Assembly (NCBI RefSeq): GCF_013408655.1
Contig: NZ_JACCBP010000001.1
Coordinates: forward strand, 4,092,001 to 4,156,000
From: Pigmentiphaga litoralis
GTDB taxonomy: Bacteria > Pseudomonadota > Gammaproteobacteria > Burkholderiales > Burkholderiaceae_B
Direction of reading: 5' to 3'
Length of the DNA: 64,000 nt
The notes under the pieces were generated by a model that searched no databases, had not been told where the DNA came from, and saw nothing but the letters and a program-made list of their open reading frames with translations. Positions 25,574 through 33,497 of the stretch are shown here, one piece after another. Within the stretch, counting starts at the first letter, position 1, and each line of letters opens with the position of its first letter. A program made the position numbers and the translations under genes.

Positions 25574-26683
25574 TTACTTCCAGGCCGACACCGCGCTGCC
25601 GCCGAACACCGCATGCTGCCGCCCGGCATCGGTGAACAGGCTGTACAGAAAGCGAGTATCAGGCGCGCTGACGGCATCCAGCGCCGCGCGATGCTCCGGT
25701 GACAGCACCACGTCCAGCGCCGCGATGTTGTCGGCCACCTGCTCGATCCGGCTCGCCCCCATCAGGGTGGCGCCCACACCGGGCCGTCCGGCCACCCACG
25801 CCAGCGCCACGGCGGCCATGCTGTGGCCGGCTTCGCTGGCGACGTTGCGCAGCACGTCGGCAATGCGCCAATTGCGCTCGGTAAACAGCGTGTCGCCAAA
25901 CGGGTTGGCGCCGTCCAGCCGCTTGTCGGCATCGGGCCGCGCTTGGCCGGCCTGTGCGGCATCGCGAGGCAAACCTGCGGCCCGCGGCGCGGCGCTTTCT
26001 ACCGTGGCGCGGTCGTACTTGCCGGCAAGGAAGCCAAAGGCCAAGGGGCTCCACGGCACGATGGCCATCCCGGCATCGGCGGCCAGCGGCACGAATTCTT
26101 CTTCGATATCCCGATTGGCCAGCGAATAGAAATACTGCAAGGCGATCGGGCGGGGCGCGCCGTGGGCCGCAGCCAGGGCGGCCAGCTTGGCGACGAACCA
26201 CGCGGGCGCGTTGGAGATGCCCCAGTACCGCGCCTTGCCCGAGCGCACCAGGGCGGTCACGGTTTCCAGCAGTTCTTCCGCGGGCGTGACCGAATCCCAC
26301 ACATGCAGCCAGAACAGGTCGACATGGTCCAACCGCAGCCGGCGCAGCGACGCATCCACTGCGGCATGCACGTGCTTGGCGCCGTTGCCGCCGCGATGCG
26401 GTCCGGTCGACGTCGAAAAGCCGGCCTTGGTCGCGATCACCAGGTCGTCGCGATTGTTGCGGTCCGCAACGAAGTTGCCGAGCATGGTTTCGCACTCGCC
26501 ACCGGAATACACGTCGGCCGTATCGATGAAATTGCCGCCGCCATCCACATAGGCATCGAACACCTTGCGCGACTCGTCCTGCCCGGAGCCCCATCGCGCG
26601 GCGCCGAACGTCATGGTGCCCAGCGCAAGCGGGCTGACAGCAAGCCCGGAGCGGCCCAACGCGCGATAGTTCGAGAGCGGCAT
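25574..26683 (-). CDS. Aldo/keto reductase
   Basis: A 369-residue AKR with a TIM-barrel fold. NFIDTADVYSGGECE carries the catalytic Asp and Tyr, VIATKAGF the Lys and FWLHVWD the His. GISNAPAWFV and the C-terminal ATLMGASRIEQVADNIAAL bind NADPH. The start at 26683 is chosen because it begins with the family sequence MPLSNYRALGRSGLAVSPLALG; the frame is open further upstream but without homology. It reduces aldehydes or ketones in the cytoplasm. The substrate is unknown and the gene stands alone. Confidence 0.92.
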   Translation of the reverse strand: MPLSNYRALGRSGLAVSPLALGTMTFGAARWGSGQDESRKVFDAYVDGGGNFIDTADVYSGGECETMLGNFVADRNNRDDLVIATKAGFSTSTGPHRGGNGAKHVHAAVDASLRRLRLDHVDLFWLHVWDSVTPAEELLETVTALVRSGKARYWGISNAPAWFVAKLAALAAAHGAPRPIALQYFYSLANRDIEEEFVPLAADAGMAIVPWSPLAFGFLAGKYDRATVESAAPRAAGLPRDAAQAGQARPDADKRLDGANPFGDTLFTERNWRIADVLRNVASEAGHSMAAVALAWVAGRPGVGATLMGASRIEQVADNIAALDVVLSPEHRAALDAVSAPDTRFLYSLFTDAGRQHAVFGGSAVSAWK

Positions 26684-26789
26684 GGTATTTCCTCGTGACG
26701 GATGAGCCCCAGTATGACCGAGTCCCGCCAGCACCACCGTGACAACGCCTGCCTGACTCGACCATCGTGCGTAGGCCATCGACTTTCCG

Positions 26790-26818
26790 TTGACAGCGCG
26801 CGCCGGGCACGAAAGAAT
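26790..26818 (+). promoter_or_regulatory. Candidate sigma-70 promoter for the GG-leader gene
   Basis: A perfect TTGACA at 26790-26795 is followed after 17 bases by AAGAAT at 26813-26818, which matches TATAAT at four of six positions. It lies 36 bases before ATG 26854. Confidence 0.45.
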
Positions 26819-26853
26819 CGGGCACCCTTCGCCCATCCGAACTGGAGCACGCC

Positions 26854-27405
26854 ATGTCCGACCACCCGACCCCATTGAACGACGACGAACTTGCCAAGGT
26901 CGTCGGAGGCGCGGGCGCCACGCCATCAACCAGGCTGGACGAGACGTCGACGACGGACATGCACAGCGTCATGAAACTGTTTCAGGACGTGGCCCAGCAA
27001 TCGCGCGATTCCGCGCGCGAAACCCGCAGCGCCGAGATGGCGTCGCAGATCGAGGGACTGAAACAGACGGCCAACGACATGCGCGACACCGCCCATGACC
27101 GCATGCAAGCCGCCGTCATGGCCGGCAGCATGAGTATTGCTGGCGGGATGGTGCAGAGCGGTCTGGCCGGACTGGGTTCAAGCCTTTCGTCGGGTAAAGG
27201 CGCGATGGCCGATACGTCGCACGATGCGCTCAGCGCCAAGGCGGGGCTCGCTCACGAGGCCACTGCCATGAGTTCGACGCCGCAGCAGGCGGGCGACATG
27301 CAGAAGCAGATGATGGATGTGATCAAGGACGTGAAAGACAAGATGTCCGCGATCGAGCAGAGCCGCACGGACACCCTGCGCAACATCTCGCGCGGCGGCG
27401 TCTAG
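26854..27405 (+). CDS. Small helical protein with a bacteriocin-type double-glycine leader
   Basis: A 183-residue protein with no signal peptide of the Sec type. Residues 8-19 are LNDDELAKVVGG, a match to the double-glycine leader consensus L-S-x-x-E-L-x-x-I-x-G-G that is cut by C39-peptidase ABC exporters. After it come a Ser/Arg/Glu-rich helix (residues ~30-85), a Gly/Met/Ala-rich nonpolar segment (~88-110, MAGSMSIAGGMVQSGLAGLG) and a charged helix (~150-178). The body loosely recalls type III translocon proteins, but this is only an impression. GGAGCACGCC precedes the ATG. No exporter or immunity gene is next to it. Its last 4 bases overlap the convergent LysR gene. Confidence 0.72.
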   Translation: MSDHPTPLNDDELAKVVGGAGATPSTRLDETSTTDMHSVMKLFQDVAQQSRDSARETRSAEMASQIEGLKQTANDMRDTAHDRMQAAVMAGSMSIAGGMVQSGLAGLGSSLSSGKGAMADTSHDALSAKAGLAHEATAMSSTPQQAGDMQKQMMDVIKDVKDKMSAIEQSRTDTLRNISRGGV

Positions 27406-28376
27406 GCCAGACCGCCAGGGACCTTGGCCGGAGGTTCCGCATCCGGCCACAGCCCCAGTCCCTCATCCCAGTACGGCGGCTGCCCGAACGCCCCACCCAG
27501 AAAGTCCACGAAGGTGTGCACGCACGTGGCCATGGTGGGGTTGGGCAGGTAGGCGGCGTACAGCACCAGATTCGGCAAGGCATGATCCGGTAGCAGCCGT
27601 TCCAGCCGGCCCTGCCGCAGCAGGTCGCCCGCGACCATGGACGGCATGGCGCCGATGCCCAGGTCCTGCAGCACGGCCTGCAACACGCCATCGGCATTGT
27701 TCGCGCGCAGATTGCCCGTCACACGCACCATCTGCGATCCCGACGGACTGTCGAACATCCATTCCCCCTTGCTGTTGGCGGTCCGCACAATGCAGTTGTG
27801 ACGGGTCAGATCGTCAGGTGATGCAGGCCGCCCGTGGCGTTCAAGATACGCCGGCGTGGCGCACACCACCTGCCGCAGCGGCAACAGCCGCCGCGCCACG
27901 AAGGACAGCAGCCGCGGTTCTTCGGCCTGGCGCACCACGACGTCGGTATTGCCGCTGACCAGGTCGGCAAACTTTTCGCTCAGCTCGAGTTCGATCGACA
28001 CGTTCGGGTAGCGCTTCAGGAAGCGCGCAATGGCCGGCACCAGATGCAGCCGGCCGAATGACATCGATGCACTCACCTTGACCGTGCCGCCGGGCGCATC
28101 GCGAAACTGTTCGAGTTCATGCCGCGCGCCATTGGCATGCGCGATCAGTTCATGACAACGGCGGTGAAAGATCTCGCCCGCCGCGGTCAGGCCGACACGC
28201 CGCGTGGTGCGGTTCACCAGCTTCACCCCCAGCGTGCGTTCCAGATCCGCAATGTGTTTGCTGACCAGCGCCTTGGACAGGTCGAGCTTGGCCGCGGCGC
28301 GCGAAAAGCTGCCCAGATCGGCAACCGCCGCGAAGGTGACGAATTCGTTCAGATCCAGCATGACGGCAGGCGGCAA
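27402..28376 (-). CDS. LysR family transcriptional regulator
   Basis: A 324-residue LysR protein: winged helix DLNEFVTFAAVADLGSFSRAAAKLDLSKALVSKHIADLERTLGVKLVNRTTRRVGLT, read in pieces, and the effector domain beginning GGTVKVSASMSFGRLHLVPAIARFLKRYP. It resembles the CrgA/PA-type branch that often regulates a neighbouring divergent oxidoreductase. Met6 (ATG 28361) may be the true start. It is divergent from the GMC oxidoreductase at 28537, its likely target. Confidence 0.9.
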   Translation of the reverse strand: MPPAVMLDLNEFVTFAAVADLGSFSRAAAKLDLSKALVSKHIADLERTLGVKLVNRTTRRVGLTAAGEIFHRRCHELIAHANGARHELEQFRDAPGGTVKVSASMSFGRLHLVPAIARFLKRYPNVSIELELSEKFADLVSGNTDVVVRQAEEPRLLSFVARRLLPLRQVVCATPAYLERHGRPASPDDLTRHNCIVRTANSKGEWMFDSPSGSQMVRVTGNLRANNADGVLQAVLQDLGIGAMPSMVAGDLLRQGRLERLLPDHALPNLVLYAAYLPNPTMATCVHTFVDFLGGAFGQPPYWDEGLGLWPDAEPPAKVPGGLA

Positions 28377-28536
28377 TCAGGAAAGCGCCTAACGTAGCGC
28401 AAGCGGCTCCACGGCGATACGTGGTTTCCCCGATCCTTGATGTGCGCGGAGTGGCCTGGGGCATACCCTAGCCGGGGCAATCCACCGCTCAGCACCTGAT
28501 ATCGTCGCCGGGATCCCTTTCATCCGGCGACCCTTC

Positions 28537-30219
28537 ATGACCGACTCCGCAGCGTTCGACTACATCATCATCGGTGCGGGGTCGGCCGGGTGCCTGCTGG
28601 CCAATCGGCTCAGCGCCGACCCGGAATGCCGCGTGCTGCTGATCGAAGCGGGGTCCAACGACAACTACCACTGGATCCACATTCCGGTGGGCTACCTGTA
28701 TTGCATCGGCAATCCGCGCACCGACTGGCTCTATGCCACCGAACCCGATGCCGGCCTGAACGGCCGCAGTCTGCGCTACCCGCGCGGCAAGACGCTGGGC
28801 GGATGTTCGAGCATCAACGGCATGATCTACATGCGCGGCCAGGCACGCGATTACGACGGGTGGTCGCGGGCCACCGGTGACGACGCCTGGCGATGGGACC
28901 ACGTGCTGCCCGCCTTCATGAAGCACGAAGACCACTACCGGGGCGCCAACGCGATGCATGGCGCGGGCGGCGAATGGCGCATCGAAAAACAGCGCCTGCG
29001 CTGGGACATCCTGGATGCCTTTGCCAAGGCGGCCGAACAGGCCGGCATTCCCGCTTCCGATGACTTCAATCAAGGCGACAACGAAGGGGTCGGCTACTTC
29101 GAAGTCAACCAGAAGAATGGCTGGCGATGGAACACGGCCAAGGCATTCCTGCGGCCGATCTGCATGCAGCGCCGCAACTTCACCTTGTGGACACGCACGC
29201 ATGTGCAGGGCCTGACCATGGCGACGCAGGCCGATGGCAGTTCGCGCTGCACCGGCGCGACCGTGGTGCGGGATGGCCGCCGGATGGACGTGACCGCCCG
29301 GCATGAGGTCGTGCTGTCGGCCGGCAGCATCGGGTCGCCGCATCTGCTGCAACTGTCGGGGCTGGGGCCCGCGGCCTTGCTGGCCCGGCATGGCGTCACG
29401 CCGCGGCACGATCTGCCCGGTGTCGGCGCCAACCTGCAGGACCACCTGCAGATCCGCGCGGTGTTCACACTGCGCAATACGCGCACGCTGAACACGCTGG
29501 CGTCGACCTGGTGGGGCAAGGCGCGTATCGGCCTGGAGTACTCCTTGCACCGTACGGGTCCGATGAGCATGGCGCCGAGCCAGCTGGGCGCATTCACGCG
29601 CAGTTCGCCCGACCAGCCCCATCCCAATCTGGAATTCCATGTGCAGCCGCTCAGCCTGGATGCGTTTGGCGAGCCGCTGCACCGCTTCGATGCCTTTACC
29701 GCGAGCGTGTGCAATCTGAATCCGACCAGCCGTGGCACCGTCACCTTGCGCAGTCCGCGCGCGAGTGATGCGCCGGCCATTGCGCCCAACTATCTCAGCA
29801 CGCCGGAAGATCGCAAGGTTGCGGCCGATTCGTTGCGGGTGACGCGGCGCATCGTTGCGCAGCCCGCGCTGGCGCCCTTTACGCCCGAGGAATTCAAGCC
29901 CGGCTTGCAGTATCAATCGGACGAGGCGCTGGCCACCCTGGCAGGAGACATCGCCACCACCATCTTCCACCCGGTGGGCACCTGCCGCATGGGCCGTCTG
30001 GATGACCTGAACGCCGTCGTGGATGCGCGGCTGCGGGTGCGGGACGGCCGCGGTGGCGTGGTCGCGGGACTGCGTGTGGTGGACGCCAGCATCATGCCGA
30101 CCATCGTCAGCGGCAACACCAATTCGCCCACGTTGATGATCGCCGAGAAGGCCGCCGGCTGGATTCTTGAAGACCGCGTAAAGGCCCTCATCCCGATGCC
30201 GGCTCTTTTCACCGCGTAA
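28537..30219 (+). CDS. GMC family FAD-dependent oxidoreductase (choline dehydrogenase-like)
   Basis: A 560-residue flavoprotein. The N-terminal dinucleotide fold is DYIIIGAGSAGCLLANRLSA and the ribose-binding acid lies in VLLIEAGSND. GMC signature 1 is GKTLGGCSSINGMIYMRG and signature 2 is SAGSIGSPHLLQLSGLGP. The catalytic His is H478 in HPVGTCRMG, and the C-terminal NTNSPTLMIAEKAA closes the FAD site. It oxidises an alcohol to an aldehyde or ketone, passing electrons to a quinone or O2. The substrate is unknown; no betaine genes are nearby. The divergent LysR gene likely controls it. Confidence 0.93.
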   Translation: MTDSAAFDYIIIGAGSAGCLLANRLSADPECRVLLIEAGSNDNYHWIHIPVGYLYCIGNPRTDWLYATEPDAGLNGRSLRYPRGKTLGGCSSINGMIYMRGQARDYDGWSRATGDDAWRWDHVLPAFMKHEDHYRGANAMHGAGGEWRIEKQRLRWDILDAFAKAAEQAGIPASDDFNQGDNEGVGYFEVNQKNGWRWNTAKAFLRPICMQRRNFTLWTRTHVQGLTMATQADGSSRCTGATVVRDGRRMDVTARHEVVLSAGSIGSPHLLQLSGLGPAALLARHGVTPRHDLPGVGANLQDHLQIRAVFTLRNTRTLNTLASTWWGKARIGLEYSLHRTGPMSMAPSQLGAFTRSSPDQPHPNLEFHVQPLSLDAFGEPLHRFDAFTASVCNLNPTSRGTVTLRSPRASDAPAIAPNYLSTPEDRKVAADSLRVTRRIVAQPALAPFTPEEFKPGLQYQSDEALATLAGDIATTIFHPVGTCRMGRLDDLNAVVDARLRVRDGRGGVVAGLRVVDASIMPTIVSGNTNSPTLMIAEKAAGWILEDRVKALIPMPALFTA

Positions 30220-30272
30220 AGAATCTGTGAGATTATCGGGCGGCCAGGACGCTACGGCGCCGGGCGCACAGC

Positions 30273-32219
30273 ATGACTTCCCCTGATGGAACCGATTTCC
30301 CGATGACCAGCCCGCCTCCCCAGACCTTGCGCGATCTCGCGGAGTCCGAACGTATCCGCCTGCTTGTAGACGGCGTGACCGACTATGCGATCTACATGCT
30401 GGATCCCGATGGCTACGTCAGCAGCTGGAACCTGGGCGCGCAACGCTTCAAGGGCTACCTGCCGCAGCAGATCATCGGCCAGCATTTTTCGGTGTTCTAT
30501 ACCGATGAAGACCGGGCCAGCGGACTGCCCGCCCGGGCGCTGACCATCGCACGCGAAACGGGCCGCTTCGAATCCGAAGGCTGGCGTGTCCGCCGCGACG
30601 GCACGCGCTTCTGGACCAGCGTGGTGATAGATGCAATTCGCAACGATCAGGGCGTCCTGATCGGCTACGGCAAGATCACGCGCGACATCACCGACCGCAA
30701 GACGGCGCAGGACGCGCTGCGCCAAAGCGAAGACCAGTTCCGCCGCCTGGTGCAGGGCGTGACCGACTACGCCATTTACATGCTGTCGCCCGAAGGCGTG
30801 GTGACGAACTGGAACCAGGGCGCGGAACGCATCAAGGGCTACAGTTCGACCGAAGCCATCGGCATGCATTTTTCGCGCTTCTACGCCGAAGCGGATCGTG
30901 ACGACGGCGTGCCGGGACGCAGCCTGGCGCTGGCGGCGCGCGAAGGCCGCTATGAGCAGGAAGGCTGGCGCGTGCGCAAGGACGGCACCCGCTTCTGGGC
31001 GCACGTGGTGGTCGACGCCATTCGCGAGAATGGCGAGCTGGTCGGCTTTGCAAAAGTGACGCGCGACGTGACCGAACGCAAGCTGGCCGCTGAAGCCCTG
31101 GAGCGCGCCAACACCGCCCTGTTCCAGGCGCAAAAGATGGAAGCGATCGGCCAATTGACCGGCGGCATCGCCCATGACTTCAACAACCTGTTGTCGGTCG
31201 TGTCGAACAGCCTGGAAGTGCTGGCCACCCGCCTGCATGAACATGCCGACATGCGCATCCTGGACGCCATGCGGCGCGCCGTGGACCGCGGCGCCACGCT
31301 CACCCAACAGTTGCTGTCATTCGCGCGGCAGCAGCCGCTGAAGGTCGACACGCATGATCTGAACACCGTCATTCGCGGCTTCGAATCGGTGCTGCAGCGC
31401 GCCGGAAATTCATCAGTACGCTTCGATCTGGACCTGGCGCCGCAACTGCGCCCGGTACTTGTCGACGCCGCGCGCTTCGAAGCCGCACTGCTGAATCTGG
31501 TCGTCAATTCGCGCGACGCCATGCCCGAAGGCGGCGAACTGATTGTCTCCACGACCGATGTGGACCTTGCCGACCATGCGGTGGGACGTCTGCCGGCCGG
31601 TCCGTACGTGCAGGTATCCGTGCGCGACACCGGGGCGGGCATGCCGCCGGACGTGGCCGCGCGCGCCTTCGAACCGTTCTTTACGACCAAGGCCGTGGGC
31701 AAGGGGACCGGCCTGGGCCTGAGCCAGGTGTATGGCTTCTTTGCGCAGTCGGGCGGCGACATCGTGCTGGACACCCGGCCCGGCCAGGGCACCACCGTGA
31801 CCGCCTACCTGCCCGCGATCGCCGGAGACACCCCGGCCGACACCGATGGAAACGGCGACAGCAACGTCGAAACCGTGCTGCTGGTGGACGACGAACCCGA
31901 CGTCATGGACGCCGCGGCGGAACTGCTGCGCAGCATCGGCTACGCGGTGATCACGGCCAGCAACGGGCCCGACGCCCTGGAACTGCTGCGCCGCCGCAAT
32001 GACATTGACATCCTGTTCACCGACGTGGTGATGCCGCAGGGCATGAGCGGTATCGAGCTGGCGCGGCTCACCCTCGACATCGCACCCGGCGTGAAAGTGG
32101 TGCTGGCATCGGGCTACCCGCTGCCGGCCCTGAAGAACGATTTCGACGACCTCGACCAGTTTGCGTTCATTAACAAACCCTATCGGCTGGCGGACCTGGC
32201 CCGGAAGCTTCGGGCGTGA
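30273..32219 (+). CDS. PAS-PAS hybrid histidine kinase with C-terminal receiver
   Basis: A 648-residue cytoplasmic sensor kinase without membrane segments. Two near-duplicate PAS domains with PAC motifs (residues ~25-150 and ~155-275; both contain GVTDYAIYML, SxW/TNWNxGA and EGWRVRKDGTRFWxxVV) precede the HisKA domain. H301 lies in GGIAHDFNNLLS. The ATPase motifs are N (LNLVVNSRDAMPEGG), G1 (DTGAGMPPDV) and G2 (GKGTGLGLSQVYGFF). A receiver domain follows with D584 in FTDVVMP and the terminal NKPYRLADL. Such free-standing hybrid kinases often bind a chromophore or haem in PAS. ATG 30303 is an alternative start. No partner regulator is adjacent. Confidence 0.93.
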   Translation: MTSPDGTDFPMTSPPPQTLRDLAESERIRLLVDGVTDYAIYMLDPDGYVSSWNLGAQRFKGYLPQQIIGQHFSVFYTDEDRASGLPARALTIARETGRFESEGWRVRRDGTRFWTSVVIDAIRNDQGVLIGYGKITRDITDRKTAQDALRQSEDQFRRLVQGVTDYAIYMLSPEGVVTNWNQGAERIKGYSSTEAIGMHFSRFYAEADRDDGVPGRSLALAAREGRYEQEGWRVRKDGTRFWAHVVVDAIRENGELVGFAKVTRDVTERKLAAEALERANTALFQAQKMEAIGQLTGGIAHDFNNLLSVVSNSLEVLATRLHEHADMRILDAMRRAVDRGATLTQQLLSFARQQPLKVDTHDLNTVIRGFESVLQRAGNSSVRFDLDLAPQLRPVLVDAARFEAALLNLVVNSRDAMPEGGELIVSTTDVDLADHAVGRLPAGPYVQVSVRDTGAGMPPDVAARAFEPFFTTKAVGKGTGLGLSQVYGFFAQSGGDIVLDTRPGQGTTVTAYLPAIAGDTPADTDGNGDSNVETVLLVDDEPDVMDAAAELLRSIGYAVITASNGPDALELLRRRNDIDILFTDVVMPQGMSGIELARLTLDIAPGVKVVLASGYPLPALKNDFDDLDQFAFINKPYRLADLARKLRA

Positions 32220-32291
32220 TGACCGACTGTCGGGATGGCTTGGTGACGTGGGGTGTCGATCCGGCGGGTTCCCGATCGTCGAAGGGGTAGG

Positions 32292-32308
32292 CAGACGCAC
32301 TGCGTCTG
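32292..32308. promoter_or_regulatory. Perfect palindrome upstream of the DUF1428 gene
   Basis: CAGACGCA and TGCGTCTG are perfect 8-bp inverted repeats around a single C, 50 bases before ATG 32358. The symmetry and position suggest an operator for a dimeric repressor. No T-run follows, so a terminator of the kinase gene is less likely. Confidence 0.55.
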
Positions 32309-32357
32309 TCACGCCGGGGCACGTGCCGCCGGCGCCTTCCTTGCATCAGGAGACGTC

Positions 32358-32711
32358 ATGAACTACATCGATGGATTCGTAGCCGCCGTACCCAACGCCA
32401 ATCGCGAGCAATACATTGCCCACGCCACACGGGCCGCCGAAGTCTTCAAGGAGTTCGGCGCGCTGCAGGTGGTGGAGTGCTGGGGGGACGACGTGCCCGA
32501 AGGCAAGCTGACCTCATTCCCCATGGCGGTGAAGCGGGGCGACGACGAGACGGTCGTGTTTGCGTGGATCGTGTGGCCGTCCAAGACGGTGCGGGACGTC
32601 GGCATGGACAAGGTGATGAACGACCCCCGGCTGCAGTCGGACCTGGAACCCATGCCGTTCGATGGCAAGCGGATGATCTATGGTGGGTTCCAGGTCGTGG
32701 TGGATGCTTGA
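32358..32711 (+). CDS. DUF1428 family protein
   Basis: A 117-residue protein with the DUF1428 pattern: MNYIDGFVAAVPNANREQYIAHA at the start, VVECWGDDVPEGKLTSFPMAVK in the middle, and WPSKTVRDVGMDKVMNDPRL then MPFDGKRMIYGGF at the end. The family has a ferredoxin-like dimeric fold of unknown function. ATG 32358 follows CAGGAGA and matches the conserved start; the frame is open upstream without homology. A palindrome at 32292 may regulate it. Confidence 0.92.
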   Translation: MNYIDGFVAAVPNANREQYIAHATRAAEVFKEFGALQVVECWGDDVPEGKLTSFPMAVKRGDDETVVFAWIVWPSKTVRDVGMDKVMNDPRLQSDLEPMPFDGKRMIYGGFQVVVDA

Positions 32712-32854
32712 GTCGCCGCCATGAAGACCAGGCGTGACGACGGCTACACTGGGCGGATTGTCCCTGACTCAGGGACGCCGTTGCTCAGTGCTTCGCGACA
32801 GGTCCCCGCCACAGGGCCTTTGCGCGATGCCGCGATTCCGTCGTCCCGCTTTGC

Positions 32855-33394
32855 ATGAAACCTCAAGACATCCTGCTGCTGCTCAAACTCGTCAGCATCC
32901 AGACGCCTGAACGCGACGACTGGACCGACCCCACCCTGATCGCCCTGCACAGCGTGCGGGCGCTGGCCCAGGCCACCGGCATCAGCAAATCCGAAGTCGC
33001 CTTGTCCTTGCAGCGCAGCCTTGCCAATGGCTTGGCCAGGCGGGATGTGCGCACGGACATCCCGCTGGCGGTCCGGCCGGCACTGATCGAATTCCTGACG
33101 CACGGGCTGCGTTATGTCTACCCAGCGGCCCCAGGTTCGTTAACGCGCGGCATGATCACCGGGGGTGCTGCGGTGCCGGGGCCGGCGCGGTTGACGACAG
33201 GGGATGCCCTGGCGCCGGTCTGGCCCGACCCGGCAGGGCGGGGCGGCGGCCCCGCCGTGTTGCCCTTGTTCTGGTCCGCGCCCGAGGCAGCCCGGGCCGA
33301 TGCCCGGCTGTACGCCCTGCTGGCCGCCGTGGACGGCGTCAGGCTAGGTGAGCCGGACGCCGCGAACCGGTTGGTCGCCGTGATGGCAGGGTAA
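32855..33394 (+). CDS. Hypothetical winged-helix DNA-binding protein
   Basis: A 179-residue soluble protein. Residues ~1-65 (KPQDILLLLKLVSI, SVRALAQATGISKSEVALSLQRSLANGLA) form a helix-turn-helix with a clear recognition helix. The rest (VRPALIEFLTHGLRYVYPAAPGSLTRGM, PVWPDPAGRGGGPAVLPLFWSAP, read in pieces) is a conserved C-terminal domain seen in uncharacterised proteobacterial regulators, in my recollection often paired with a nucleotidyltransferase-like gene. No such partner is present here. The function is unknown. Confidence 0.75.
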   Translation: MKPQDILLLLKLVSIQTPERDDWTDPTLIALHSVRALAQATGISKSEVALSLQRSLANGLARRDVRTDIPLAVRPALIEFLTHGLRYVYPAAPGSLTRGMITGGAAVPGPARLTTGDALAPVWPDPAGRGGGPAVLPLFWSAPEAARADARLYALLAAVDGVRLGEPDAANRLVAVMAG

Positions 33395-33463
33395 CTGGCT
33401 CAGGGTGGGATCAGAGGCCGGACCCGATTAGCCTTGGCGCGCCAGGCACGCCGGGCCGCCCGG

Positions 33464-33497
33464 TTCAGCCTTCCTTCGGTTTCAGCCTTCCTTCGGT
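33464..33497 (-). repeat. 17-bp tandem duplication spanning the NYN gene stop codon
   Basis: TTCAGCCTTCCTTCGGT occurs twice in a row (33464-33480 and 33481-33497). On the minus strand each copy contains K-E-G-stop codons; the functional TGA is at 33484-33482 and the second copy carries an extra TGA 17 bases further, in another frame. Confidence 0.92.
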
